A stretch of 64,000 nucleotides of DNA, taken from NCBI GenBank assembly GCA_023417065.1, contig JAEZGH010000196.1, forward strand, positions 1 to 64,000. The letters are read 5' to 3'. A program made the position numbers and the translations under genes. Of this stretch, positions 34,321-41,897 are shown one piece after another. Source of the stretch: Bacteroidota bacterium (GTDB taxonomy: Bacteria > Bacteroidota > Bacteroidia > Cytophagales > Cyclobacteriaceae). The notes below the pieces were generated by a model, which saw nothing but the letters and a program-made list of their open reading frames with translations, was not told the DNA's origin and searched no databases. Numbering within the stretch: the stretch's first letter is position 1; every line of letters begins with the position of its first letter.

Positions 34321-35118
34321 TTACTTCGCGATCTTCTCGTACGAGGCGCCTATGCCCTTGATGAGGGATGAACTGAACCCCTGGTGCTCCATCTCATTAA
34401 GACCCACAATGGTGCAACCCTTCGGCGTCGTAACTTTGTCGATCTCTTCTTCGGGGTGACGGTTCAGCTTAAGCAGAAGTTCTGCAGCGCCCTTAACCGT
34501 CTGGGCGGCAATCAGGTTAGCCGTACGTGCATCGAAGCCGATTTCGATACCGCCTTGTGTGGAAGCCCGGATGAAACGCAGTGCGTACGCGATGCCACAC
34601 GCACCCAGCACCGTGGCCGCATCCATCAGCTTTTCATCAATAGGAATACTTACGCCCATCTGGCTGAAAAGCTCCGTCACATAATCGACTTGCTCCGGCG
34701 TCGCGCCCTGATGGCACAAACACGTTACTGATTCCTGTATCGCGATCGCCGTGTTGGGCATCGCACGGAAAATGGGCACACCATGATCGATAATGCCACC
34801 GAGATCTTTTAACGACACGCCCGTGACCACACTGATGACGATGTGTCGCGCGGGATCAAAGTGCTGCTTCAGCCCTTCAAGTATGTCTACCACGTTATAT
34901 GGTTTTACAGCAATAAGGATAACGTCATTCTGACGTATTGCCTCTGCGTTATCGGAAGTGACGTTGACACCAAGATTCCTTAGCGGGAGAAGTGCATCCA
35001 CGTTCCTTCGTGTAACCGTTATCATCTCCGGAGTAACGAACTTGCTCTTCACCAGCCCTTCCGCGATTGAGGCGCCGAGGTTTCCACCTCCGATTATTGC
35101 AATGCGACTATTCTTCAT
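34321..35118 (-). CDS. proC: Pyrroline-5-carboxylate reductase
   Basis: ProC makes proline by reducing 1-pyrroline-5-carboxylate with NAD(P)H. The protein has the Rossmann motif IIGGGNLGASIAEGL, AVKPYNV, the SVVTGVSLKDL segment, and the C-terminal dimer signature ending LNRHPEEEIDKVTTPKGCTIVGLNEME. The start is placed at ATG 35118 (MKNSRIAIIGGG), giving 265 residues; ATG 35127 is a close alternative, and the reading from 35178 adds an unlikely N-terminus. It is divergent from gdhA and monocistronic. Confidence 0.92.
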   Translation of the reverse strand: MKNSRIAIIGGGNLGASIAEGLVKSKFVTPEMITVTRRNVDALLPLRNLGVNVTSDNAEAIRQNDVILIAVKPYNVVDILEGLKQHFDPARHIVISVVTGVSLKDLGGIIDHGVPIFRAMPNTAIAIQESVTCLCHQGATPEQVDYVTELFSQMGVSIPIDEKLMDAATVLGACGIAYALRFIRASTQGGIEIGFDARTANLIAAQTVKGAAELLLKLNRHPEEEIDKVTTPKGCTIVGLNEMEHQGFSSSLIKGIGASYEKIAK

Positions 35119-35245
35119 ATCATCCATTAACGTGTAGCCGGTGAAATTAAGACACTTTTTCCGGACTTCATTACCCACGGTTACGTTTGTGTAAAAACTG
35201 ACGTATTCAGCTCGCCATTTTGTAGGTATGTGACCCTGCTTATTT

Positions 35246-35253
35246 TATTTTTG
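35246..35253 (+). promoter_or_regulatory. -7 promoter element of gdhA
   Basis: TATTTTTG is a perfect TAnnTTTG match, with a TTTG at 35219-35222 (23-base spacing) as a likely -33. It leaves a leader of about 25-30 bases before the ATG at 35287 and rules out the upstream in-frame ATG at 35230. Confidence 0.6.
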
Positions 35254-35286
35254 CGGCACGTAATTCAGAACCGGCTAACCACTTTT

Positions 35287-36642
35287 ATGGCACATATCGA
35301 GATCCTCGAACAGACGAAGAAAAAAAATCCCCACGAACCGGAATTCCTGCAGGCCGCAGAGGAGGTCATCTATTCTGTGGTTCCCGTCCTGGAAAAGAAC
35401 CCCGAGTTCATCAGAGAGAGGTTGCTCGAACGCATGCTGGAGCCCGAGCGTATCATTTCCTTCCGCGTAACGTGGGTCGACGATCAGGGACGCGTGCAGA
35501 TCAATCGCGGGTATCGCGTGCAGATGAACAGTGCCATCGGTCCATACAAAGGTGGATTGCGATTCCACCCTTCAGTAAACCAAAGTGTGTTGAAGTTTCT
35601 GGGTTTTGAGCAAACGTTTAAGAATGCACTTACCGGCATCCCGATGGGTGGAGGTAAGGGCGGCAGCGACTTCGATCCCAAAGGCAAATCCGACGCTGAG
35701 GTGATGCGTTTTTGTCAGGCATTTATGCTTGAGCTGTACCGCCACATCGGCCACCGCCTCGATATCCCTGCAGGAGATATAGGCGTTGGTGCCCGCGAGA
35801 TCGGTTACATGTTCGGGATCTTCAAAAAGATTCAGAATGAATTCACCGGCGTCATCACCGGCAAGGGCATTGGCTGGGGGGGTAGCCTCATCCGTACTGA
35901 AGCAACGGGGTACGGCCTTATCTACTTCGCTGAATACATGCTGCAGGAAAAAGGCGAATCACTAAAAGGAAAAACGTGTCTCGTTTCCGGTTCAGGCAAC
36001 GTCTCACAATATGCCATTGAGAAAATTCTTCAACTAGGCGGAAAGCCTGTGACCGCGTCTGACTCATCTGGATTTGTTTACGATGAGGCTGGCTTCGACG
36101 AAGAGAAACTTGAATTCCTGAAAGATCTTAAGAACAATCGTCGCGGACGTATCAAGGAATATGCGGAGCGTTTTCCGGGAGTTGTGTACCAGGAAACCGG
36201 CAACGACGAGGATCACAATCCTCTCTGGAATATCCCGGCGTATTGCGCATTCCCATGTGCGACGCAAAATGAGGTGAATGAAAAAGACGCGCAGAACCTT
36301 GTTCGCAACGGCGTGAAACTTCTTGCCGAGGGTGCGAACATGCCTACTACCATTGACGGGATCAACGTACTTATTGACAGCGGCGTTATGTACGCACCTG
36401 GCAAAGCTGCGAATGCAGGTGGTGTTGCTACGTCAGGGTTGGAGATGACCCAAAACTATATGGGTTCACACTGGACGCGTGCAGAAGTGGACAAAAGACT
36501 GCACGGCATCATGAAAGACATCCATCATATTTCACTCGCAGCGGCCAAAGAATACGGCAAGCCCGGCAATTATCTGCACGGTGCCAACATCGCAGGATTT
36601 CTCCGGGTAGCGAGGGCTATGCAGGCCCAGGGCGTCGTTTAA
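35287..36642 (+). CDS. gdhA: NADP-type glutamate dehydrogenase
   Basis: The enzyme interconverts 2-oxoglutarate plus ammonia and glutamate. From ATG 35287 it is 451 residues, the length of the hexameric bacterial GDH. Visible motifs are GPYKGGLRFHPSVN, the active-site GGGKGGSDFDPKGKSD with the catalytic Lys, PAGDIGVGAREIGYMFG, and the nucleotide loop VSGSGNVSQYA. The upstream reading from 35230 is excluded by the promoter position. It stands alone. Confidence 0.96.
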   Translation: MAHIEILEQTKKKNPHEPEFLQAAEEVIYSVVPVLEKNPEFIRERLLERMLEPERIISFRVTWVDDQGRVQINRGYRVQMNSAIGPYKGGLRFHPSVNQSVLKFLGFEQTFKNALTGIPMGGGKGGSDFDPKGKSDAEVMRFCQAFMLELYRHIGHRLDIPAGDIGVGAREIGYMFGIFKKIQNEFTGVITGKGIGWGGSLIRTEATGYGLIYFAEYMLQEKGESLKGKTCLVSGSGNVSQYAIEKILQLGGKPVTASDSSGFVYDEAGFDEEKLEFLKDLKNNRRGRIKEYAERFPGVVYQETGNDEDHNPLWNIPAYCAFPCATQNEVNEKDAQNLVRNGVKLLAEGANMPTTIDGINVLIDSGVMYAPGKAANAGGVATSGLEMTQNYMGSHWTRAEVDKRLHGIMKDIHHISLAAAKEYGKPGNYLHGANIAGFLRVARAMQAQGVV

Positions 36643-36731
36643 GATACTACTGGTCTATTTTGTTAAAGTTTTTTTTCCCGCAGCGGGGAGTGATACTTTT
36701 ATACCCATTTTAAAAATTACGGTGACGTTGT

Positions 36732-38069
36732 ATGGAGCTGCGGCTGCAAACTTCCTATAGGCAGATTCTGGGGATGGGGATGCCGATTGCACTCGCGATG
36801 CTGGTGCCTCAGATAAACTTTATAACCAACAATATATTCCTGAGCGGCCTCGGCGAAACGGAGCTTGCCAGCGCGGGAATAACGGGAGTATATTATCTTA
36901 CTTTCGCGGTAATCGGCAACGGACTTAACAACGGCCTTCAGGCCCTGATCGCGCGGCGCGCAGGTGAGAACCGGCCATCGGAAATAGGAAGACTTTTTAT
37001 TCATTCGATCTGGCTCGCGCTTGGCATTGCCGGTATCGGGATAGCCATAACGTACTACTTCGCGCCCATCCTCATGCCGCGGGTCCTGCACAACCAGGAG
37101 ATCGCAAATCAGGTAGTTGATTTTCTGCTGATCCGAATCTGGGGTCTGCCCATTTTGTATTTGTATGTCATGCGCAATGCACTCCTCGTCGGAACGAATA
37201 ATACGCGTTTCCTGGTATGGGGGACGTTGAGTGAAGCCGTGGTCAATATCGTACTTGACTCGGGATTGATCTACGGCCATTTTGGATTGCCAAGACTGGG
37301 TTTCAACGGAGCTGCATACGCATCCATCATTGCCGAAGCCACCGGATTGATTGTTATCTATGCAATCATCCATAAGAAAGGATTTCATCGGTCCTTCTCG
37401 TTTTTCGCTGACAAGCGCGTCGACTTCTCCCTCATTAAGCTGATCTTCGTTTTTTCATCGCCGCTGATTCTTCAGTATTCGATGAGTATCGCCAGCTGGG
37501 AATACTTCTACATTCTTATCGAGCACCATGGTCAGCGGGCACTGGCTGTGTCCAACGCGATGCGCAACATCTTCGGACTGTTCGGAATCTTCTCGTGGGC
37601 TTTCGCGGCCACGGCCAACACAATGGTGAGTAACATCAATGGGCAGGACCGCCGTGAAGAGGTCTTTTCACTCGTTACGCGGATCGCCTTCATGAGCTTT
37701 TTCATCTCCCTTGCTATTGCCACGATTCTGAATCTGTTCCCCGAATGGTTCCTCTCTTTTTACGGACGCGGAGAAGAATTCATCGCCGACGGCATACCGG
37801 TCGTAAGGGTAGTATCACTGGGTCTGCTGATGATGTCGTTTTCAACGGTGTGGCTGAACGCCGTAACGGGTACGGCAAATACACGTATTAATCTGCAGAT
37901 AGAAATCATTACGCTGATAATCTACTGTATCTATGTCTACGTAGTGCTGGAGTTTTTGAACAAACCCATTACCTGGGGCTGGGCTTCGGAATGGATTTAC
38001 TGGCTAAGCACGTTCCTGATGGCCTACTTCTATATGAGGTCGGGAAAATGGAAGGCGAAGTCGGTGTGA
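36732..38069 (+). CDS. MATE family efflux transporter
   Basis: This 445-residue integral membrane protein has about twelve helices and the two-fold MATE pattern (GMPIALAMLVPQINFITNNIFLSGLG at the start; the second half opens LILQYSMSIASWEYFY). It exports cationic or aromatic compounds using Na+ or H+; the substrate cannot be inferred. Two copies of the family's paired N-terminal Gln/Asn-rich helices are present. It ends ten bases from the convergent lipoprotein gene. Confidence 0.88.
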   Translation: MELRLQTSYRQILGMGMPIALAMLVPQINFITNNIFLSGLGETELASAGITGVYYLTFAVIGNGLNNGLQALIARRAGENRPSEIGRLFIHSIWLALGIAGIGIAITYYFAPILMPRVLHNQEIANQVVDFLLIRIWGLPILYLYVMRNALLVGTNNTRFLVWGTLSEAVVNIVLDSGLIYGHFGLPRLGFNGAAYASIIAEATGLIVIYAIIHKKGFHRSFSFFADKRVDFSLIKLIFVFSSPLILQYSMSIASWEYFYILIEHHGQRALAVSNAMRNIFGLFGIFSWAFAATANTMVSNINGQDRREEVFSLVTRIAFMSFFISLAIATILNLFPEWFLSFYGRGEEFIADGIPVVRVVSLGLLMMSFSTVWLNAVTGTANTRINLQIEIITLIIYCIYVYVVLEFLNKPITWGWASEWIYWLSTFLMAYFYMRSGKWKAKSV

Positions 38070-38079
38070 CCCGCGAACT

Positions 38080-38985
38080 TTACTCGGTGCGTTGACGATC
38101 TGATTCTTTGTAGTCGTAGTAGTACAGGAAGGTTTTCTTCCCCACGTTCTTTTCGCTGAGGGTATAAAAACCCGCGTTGTCATGAGCCCACGTCAGTGCT
38201 TCGCCCTGCGGCTCTATTTCGTAGGGAACTTCGAAGGCGGTTGTTTTCAAAAGCTCACCAACGGTCATCGCAGAGTCGGCGCGCCAGTAGTAAACGTGCT
38301 CATAATTCTTCAAAAGAATTTGTCTGCCGTCACTCCTTACGTCGCCGCCCACAATCTGCGTAAACGGTATTGACGTCACCTTGCGGGCCGTGAGTGTATC
38401 GCGGGTTGAGTGAGGAAATGGAAGTTCGTACAGCCACACAGGCTCTTCCCTTTTGGAAATCACGAACAGGCTTTTTGTGATCGGGTCAATAAGCAACGTT
38501 TCTGTGTCTTTTGTTTTGTCTTCAAGGCGAAAGGTAATCGTGTCGAAAGTTTGAATGGTCAGTTTCTTTCCGCCGGCAGCGAGAACAGGTTCCTCAAAGC
38601 GATAGATATGTTTGAATGGATATCGCGCCCTGTTGTCTCCGATCTCTCCCACGTACACATACCAGGTGCTGTCTGCGGGCCCGGGGCCGACAGCGATATC
38701 TTCCCAGTCGCGGTTTTCCACTTCACCGATGCGACAGGTGAGATGAATAGTAAGCAGGGAATCGATGAGAAAGATTTCGGGGTCGTTGCCGCTGTCGTTG
38801 TGGACCCAGAACATTCCGGGATTGCGTCGGCTGGCCGCGATGCCGGAAATCTCCGTCAGTTTCTTGTTATCCAGTTCGGCCACGCGTTGTGCGGTAGCGA
38901 AGGCATCAGTTGGGTTCTCGAGGTCGGGACTCATACAGCTGAAACAGACCAGCATGAGGACCACCACAATCCAGGGATTTTTCAT
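38080..38985 (-). CDS. Lipoprotein with beta-propeller-like domain
   Basis: The 301-residue precursor has a lipoprotein signal with FSC (Cys17). The mature part has segments such as ISGIAASRRNPGMFWVHNDSGN, DWEDIAVGPGP and YVGEIGDN, a pattern shared by SdiA-regulated or phytase-like propeller proteins of Bacteroidota. No catalytic function can be stated. It is monocistronic on the minus strand and converges on the MATE gene. Confidence 0.72.
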   Translation of the reverse strand: MKNPWIVVVLMLVCFSCMSPDLENPTDAFATAQRVAELDNKKLTEISGIAASRRNPGMFWVHNDSGNDPEIFLIDSLLTIHLTCRIGEVENRDWEDIAVGPGPADSTWYVYVGEIGDNRARYPFKHIYRFEEPVLAAGGKKLTIQTFDTITFRLEDKTKDTETLLIDPITKSLFVISKREEPVWLYELPFPHSTRDTLTARKVTSIPFTQIVGGDVRSDGRQILLKNYEHVYYWRADSAMTVGELLKTTAFEVPYEIEPQGEALTWAHDNAGFYTLSEKNVGKKTFLYYYDYKESDRQRTE

Positions 38986-39022
38986 TTGGCGGGCAAGAAA
39001 AGCAAATTTTGAAGGAAATTGA

Positions 39023-39037
39023 AGGTTTCGAAAACCT
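39023..39037 (-). terminator. Possible terminator hairpin after the DUF3253 gene
   Basis: AGGTTT and AAACCT form a 6-bp stem with a 3-base loop, 20 bases past the stop on the minus strand. The following sequence is T-rich but has no strict T-run. Confidence 0.4.
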
Positions 39038-39056
39038 ATTCCGTATACGGGTGAGC

Positions 39057-39284
39057 CTATTGGCGGGTTGACTTGCAGAACTGGATAGAATCGCCGTTTT
39101 TCTTCGAGCGTATCTTTCCTTCCTTTACGAGCACTGACGCCACGAAGCCGACCTGATCGATCAGCACCTGCCAGTTTTCGTGATCAATGCGCTGAGCTAC
39201 GTCCGCCGGTCTGAAACTCTTCTCGGGGCCGCGTTCGTCGGCAAGTTTCAGGATTGTCTTTCGGATGTCTTCGGCGAATACCAT
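39057..39284 (-). CDS. DUF3253 family protein
   Basis: From ATG 39284 the product has 75 residues with the DUF3253 pattern: IRKTILKLADERGPEKSFRPADVAQRI, then WQVLIDQVGFVASVLVKEGKIRSKKNG. This is a small winged-helix-like fold; no function is established for the family that I can state. A longer reading from 39326 is unlikely because it would run through an inverted repeat. The gene lies downstream of recX but separated by 96 bases and preceded by that repeat. Confidence 0.75.
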   Translation of the reverse strand: MVFAEDIRKTILKLADERGPEKSFRPADVAQRIDHENWQVLIDQVGFVASVLVKEGKIRSKKNGDSIQFCKSTRQ

Positions 39285-39288
39285 AGTA

Positions 39289-39308
39289 ACCAGTATCTGT
39301 GTACTGGT
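39289..39308. promoter_or_regulatory. 7-bp inverted repeat in front of the DUF3253 gene
   Basis: ACCAGTA and TACTGGT with a 6-base spacer end four bases before the ATG on the minus strand. It could be an operator or an RNA hairpin that covers the ribosome binding region. Confidence 0.4.
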
Positions 39309-39380
39309 AGAAATTAAAACTTTCATGCCAGGTGAGGCGTGCTGCGCGGTTCAGAAATTGTAGCCGGCTTTACACAGGCG

Positions 39381-39854
39381 CTATCCAATGACTTCGCGGA
39401 CGGTAGTCCAGACAAGGTCGGGCTCGAACCCCTTTTGAATAGCATAGGTGGCCACCTTGTCGCGTTTCACAAAATTGTTTTCTTCGTCTACCTGGGCGGC
39501 TTTCTTCGAGAGAAGTTCGCGAAGAGTGTTGAGGTAGTCGTCGTCCTCAACTTCGGACAGGGCCATCCGGATGCAGTACGGCGAAATATCGCGGGCTTCC
39601 AACTCGCGGGTTATACGCACGCGCCCCCATTTCTTCATGCGGAATTTTCCCCCTGCGTAACTGCGGGCGAAACGTTCTTCGTTGAGGTATCCCTCAGTGA
39701 TGAGATCGGTAATCAGCTCCTCCACGTCGTTGCGAGTGAGGCCGTATTCAAACAGCTTGCTGCGAACTTCATTATGACACCGTTCCTGGTAGGCGCAATA
39801 CCTGTAGATCTTTGCGCGGGCTTCGGGGAGCGATATAGGTTTGACGGAGGCCAT
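39381..39854 (-). CDS. recX: Regulatory protein RecX
   Basis: The 157-residue protein is a helical three-repeat RecX (AKIYRYCAYQERCHNEVRSKLFEYG, then LITEGYLNEERFARSYAGGKFR...KWGRVRITRELEARDIS). RecX binds RecA filaments and tunes recombination. No recA lies nearby. The ATG at 39854 is only four bases from a TATTTTTA -7-like element, and the hairpin terminator of the upstream YcxB-like gene sits directly before it. Confidence 0.88.
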   Translation of the reverse strand: MASVKPISLPEARAKIYRYCAYQERCHNEVRSKLFEYGLTRNDVEELITDLITEGYLNEERFARSYAGGKFRMKKWGRVRITRELEARDISPYCIRMALSEVEDDDYLNTLRELLSKKAAQVDEENNFVKRDKVATYAIQKGFEPDLVWTTVREVIG

Positions 39855-39858
39855 CGCG

Positions 39859-39866
39859 TAAAAATA
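39859..39866 (-). promoter_or_regulatory. -7-like promoter element of recX
   Basis: TATTTTTA on the minus strand differs from TAnnTTTG only in the last base. It ends four bases before the recX ATG, implying a leaderless transcript. It lies in the T-rich tail of the terminator at 39870-39893. Confidence 0.45.
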
Positions 39867-39869
39867 AAG

Positions 39870-39893
39870 AAGTCAGCGGGGTGGCGCTGACTT
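39870..39893 (-). terminator. Intrinsic terminator of the nadC-YcxB unit
   Basis: AAGTCAGCG and CGCTGACTT form a perfect 9-bp stem with a 6-base loop, 24 bases past the YcxB-like stop. On the minus strand it is followed by CTTTATTTTTA. Confidence 0.8.
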
Positions 39894-39917
39894 CAAAGCA
39901 TACTTTTATTTAATCTG

Positions 39918-40394
39918 TTACTTCACAAGACCTTTCGTTTTCAAAATGCTTGTAACGAATTTCCGCTCATTTTCGGTGTTGAAGATTTTAAACGGCCAAT
40001 GGATAAGCTGAGCCTTGTTCACAAAAAGGACAAAGTAATCGTCACCGATCTTTGCACTTTTTATCTGATCCCACTTGATCGGCATCCCTTCCCGCGCATT
40101 TAGCTTCATAAGGATTTGCTGGCTGTTGATTTCATAAGAGAATTTTTCAAACAGCATCTTGCCCTGTTCCAGCTGCGTAACGCCGTAGAACTGGATATAC
40201 CAGAAGAGCAGATAAATGCCGACACCTATTGCTGCTGCTATGAACCACCAGATACTGGCGATCCAGAAGTATAGTAGACAGATGGCGACGGCGGCCACGG
40301 CGGCGATCCATCCCTGCTTTATCATGATACTTTTGAATGCGAGGTTGATATACGTCTTCTTGTCGAGCTTGTAGTTTTTTGTCTTGACGACCAT
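39918..40394 (-). CDS. YcxB-like membrane protein
   Basis: The 158 residues contain two membrane helices in a hairpin (about 30-70) and a C-terminal soluble part with the pattern of the YcxB-like domain (IKWDQIKSAKIGDDYFVLFVNKAQLIHWPFKIF). Role is unknown for the family. It starts 21 bases after the nadC stop, so both are probably on one transcript that ends at the hairpin just downstream. Confidence 0.72.
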   Translation of the reverse strand: MVVKTKNYKLDKKTYINLAFKSIMIKQGWIAAVAAVAICLLYFWIASIWWFIAAAIGVGIYLLFWYIQFYGVTQLEQGKMLFEKFSYEINSQQILMKLNAREGMPIKWDQIKSAKIGDDYFVLFVNKAQLIHWPFKIFNTENERKFVTSILKTKGLVK

Positions 40395-40415
40395 ACATTT
40401 TATTAAGTTAATTCG

Positions 40416-41273
40416 CTAGAACGCCTTGAGGCTCAGATCCATGCTGGTTACACCGTGGGTTAGTGCGCCCACCGAAATGTAGTCTACACCGGTTTCTGCA
40501 ACCGCGCGTATCGTGGTTTCGGTTATGCCTCCACTGGCTTCGGTCTCGAATCTTCCTCCGATAAGATTCACGGCTTCCTTCATCATTTCCGGGCTCATGT
40601 TATCGAGCATGATGATGTCGACGCCGCCGACCCTGAGCACTTCTTCTACCTCTCCGAGGTTGCGGGTTTCGATTTCGATCCGCAGGTTCTTATTTTGGCT
40701 GCGAAGATAATCTTTTGTTCGAATGATTGCCTGTTCAATTCCGCCGGCCATGTCGATATGATTGTCTTTGAGCATGATCATGTCGAAAAGGCCGATTCTG
40801 TGGTTATGGCCGCCCCCGATCAGCACGGCCCATTTTTCCGGCAGTCTGAAGTTTGGCGTCGTTTTACGGGTATCGAGGATCTTTGCCTTCGTGCCTTCAA
40901 CGAGTTTCTGGTAGTGTGCGGCTTTCGTAGCGATGGCGCTCATGCGCTGCATACAATTGAGAACCAGGCGTTCTGACGTGAGGATTGAGCGGCTCGGGCC
41001 GCCGACGATGAAGGCAACAGCCCCGTTTTCGACACGCGTGCCGTCGGGGATCAGTATTTCCACGGAGAGCGTAGCATCGACGACGCGGAAAATCTCCTCA
41101 GCGAGTGAAACGCCTGCAATGAGGCCTTCTTGCTTAACCAGAAGGCGCGCGCGGCTTTCAGAATCTTTGGGAATAGCCGCAAGCGTAGAGTGGTCGCCGT
41201 CGCCGACATCTTCAGCCAGGGCCGACTGAACGAAGTGCCTGATGTATTCAGGGGTGATATAATAGGGTTTCAC
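40416..41273 (-). CDS. nadC: Nicotinate-nucleotide pyrophosphorylase (quinolinate phosphoribosyltransferase)
   Basis: NadC converts quinolinate and PRPP to nicotinate mononucleotide in NAD synthesis. The protein has the expected motifs: AEDVGDGDHST, ERLVLNCMQRMSAIAT, LDTRKTTPNFR, GGGHNHRIGLFDMIMLKDNH, and the C-terminal ASGGITETTI with VDYISVGALTH. The start is GTG at 41273 (VKPYYITPEYIR), giving 285 residues. The upstream ATG at 41294 lies ahead of a perfect -7 element and is rejected. No nadA or nadB is adjacent. Confidence 0.93.
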   Translation of the reverse strand: MKPYYITPEYIRHFVQSALAEDVGDGDHSTLAAIPKDSESRARLLVKQEGLIAGVSLAEEIFRVVDATLSVEILIPDGTRVENGAVAFIVGGPSRSILTSERLVLNCMQRMSAIATKAAHYQKLVEGTKAKILDTRKTTPNFRLPEKWAVLIGGGHNHRIGLFDMIMLKDNHIDMAGGIEQAIIRTKDYLRSQNKNLRIEIETRNLGEVEEVLRVGGVDIIMLDNMSPEMMKEAVNLIGGRFETEASGGITETTIRAVAETGVDYISVGALTHGVTSMDLSLKAF

Positions 41274-41277
41274 CGTG

Positions 41278-41285
41278 CAAAAATA
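41278..41285 (-). promoter_or_regulatory. -7 promoter element of nadC
   Basis: TATTTTTG on the minus strand matches TAnnTTTG and ends four bases before the GTG at 41273. This predicts an mRNA starting at or beside the start codon. Confidence 0.6.
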
Positions 41286-41322
41286 GGATAACACGGCCTA
41301 AAATGACGCAGAAAGCGGGGTG

Positions 41323-41718
41323 TTATTCTCTGGTAAAGCGGATATCGTCGAGAAACTGGGTGTTGCCGTGGCTCTTGACTTTCATAAACAGGCGGTAGGT
41401 ATTGCTGCCGCTCTTATATTGAAGAATCGCAAATGGTTGCCCGCCTTTCGATTTACCCTGGTGGATGATGTTCACTTCATTAGGAGGGTTTTGCTTGAAA
41501 AAATCCCGGAGGACAAATTCAGCCTGGGCTTTACTGTAGGACTGAACGTTTCCGTCGAGTGTAACGTCTACGTTAGTGTTAAGGTATCTGGACAGTTCTT
41601 TCGCACTTCCTGCCTTGATTGTCTCCTTTACCTGACTTATGACGTCAGCCGACTGGGCGAGGGCCCCCGTTACGGCGAGGAAGAAGAACAAATTGACCGC
41701 AATTAATTTCCGTCTCAT
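41323..41718 (-). CDS. DUF4783 domain secreted protein
   Basis: The 131-residue precursor has a signal peptide (FFFLAVTGALAQ) and a small NTF2-like alpha/beta domain (ISQVKETIKAGSAKELSRYLN, FVLRDFFKQNPP, LFMKVKSHGNTQFLDDIRF). This is the Bacteroidota DUF4783 family; function unknown. It is a single gene, divergent from gpmI, with its own -7 element. Confidence 0.8.
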   Translation of the reverse strand: MRRKLIAVNLFFFLAVTGALAQSADVISQVKETIKAGSAKELSRYLNTNVDVTLDGNVQSYSKAQAEFVLRDFFKQNPPNEVNIIHQGKSKGGQPFAILQYKSGSNTYRLFMKVKSHGNTQFLDDIRFTRE

Positions 41719-41737
41719 AGCAACAATAGAGTGAGGC

Positions 41738-41745
41738 CAAAACTA
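41738..41745 (-). promoter_or_regulatory. -7 promoter element of the DUF4783 gene
   Basis: TAGTTTTG on the minus strand matches TAnnTTTG and lies 19 bases before the ATG, giving a leader of roughly 14 bases. Confidence 0.45.
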
Positions 41746-41862
41746 TGCCATAACCGAAAGATAGCGAAATTATGAAAGGATGGCTGTTTACCGCAATCGA
41801 TGACACGTAGGGTTTCAGACGAAATCACGACATTTTACGCGGGCCGTAGCTGTAAACCTCCT

Positions 41863-41870
41863 TATATTTG
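41863..41870 (+). promoter_or_regulatory. -7 promoter element of the gpmI operon
   Basis: TATATTTG is a perfect TAnnTTTG match, 27 bases before the gpmI ATG. It drives the unit gpmI, lipoprotein, ABC exporter and fur. Confidence 0.55.
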
Positions 41871-41897
41871 CGCGCCATGTGAAAAGGCCTTACTACT

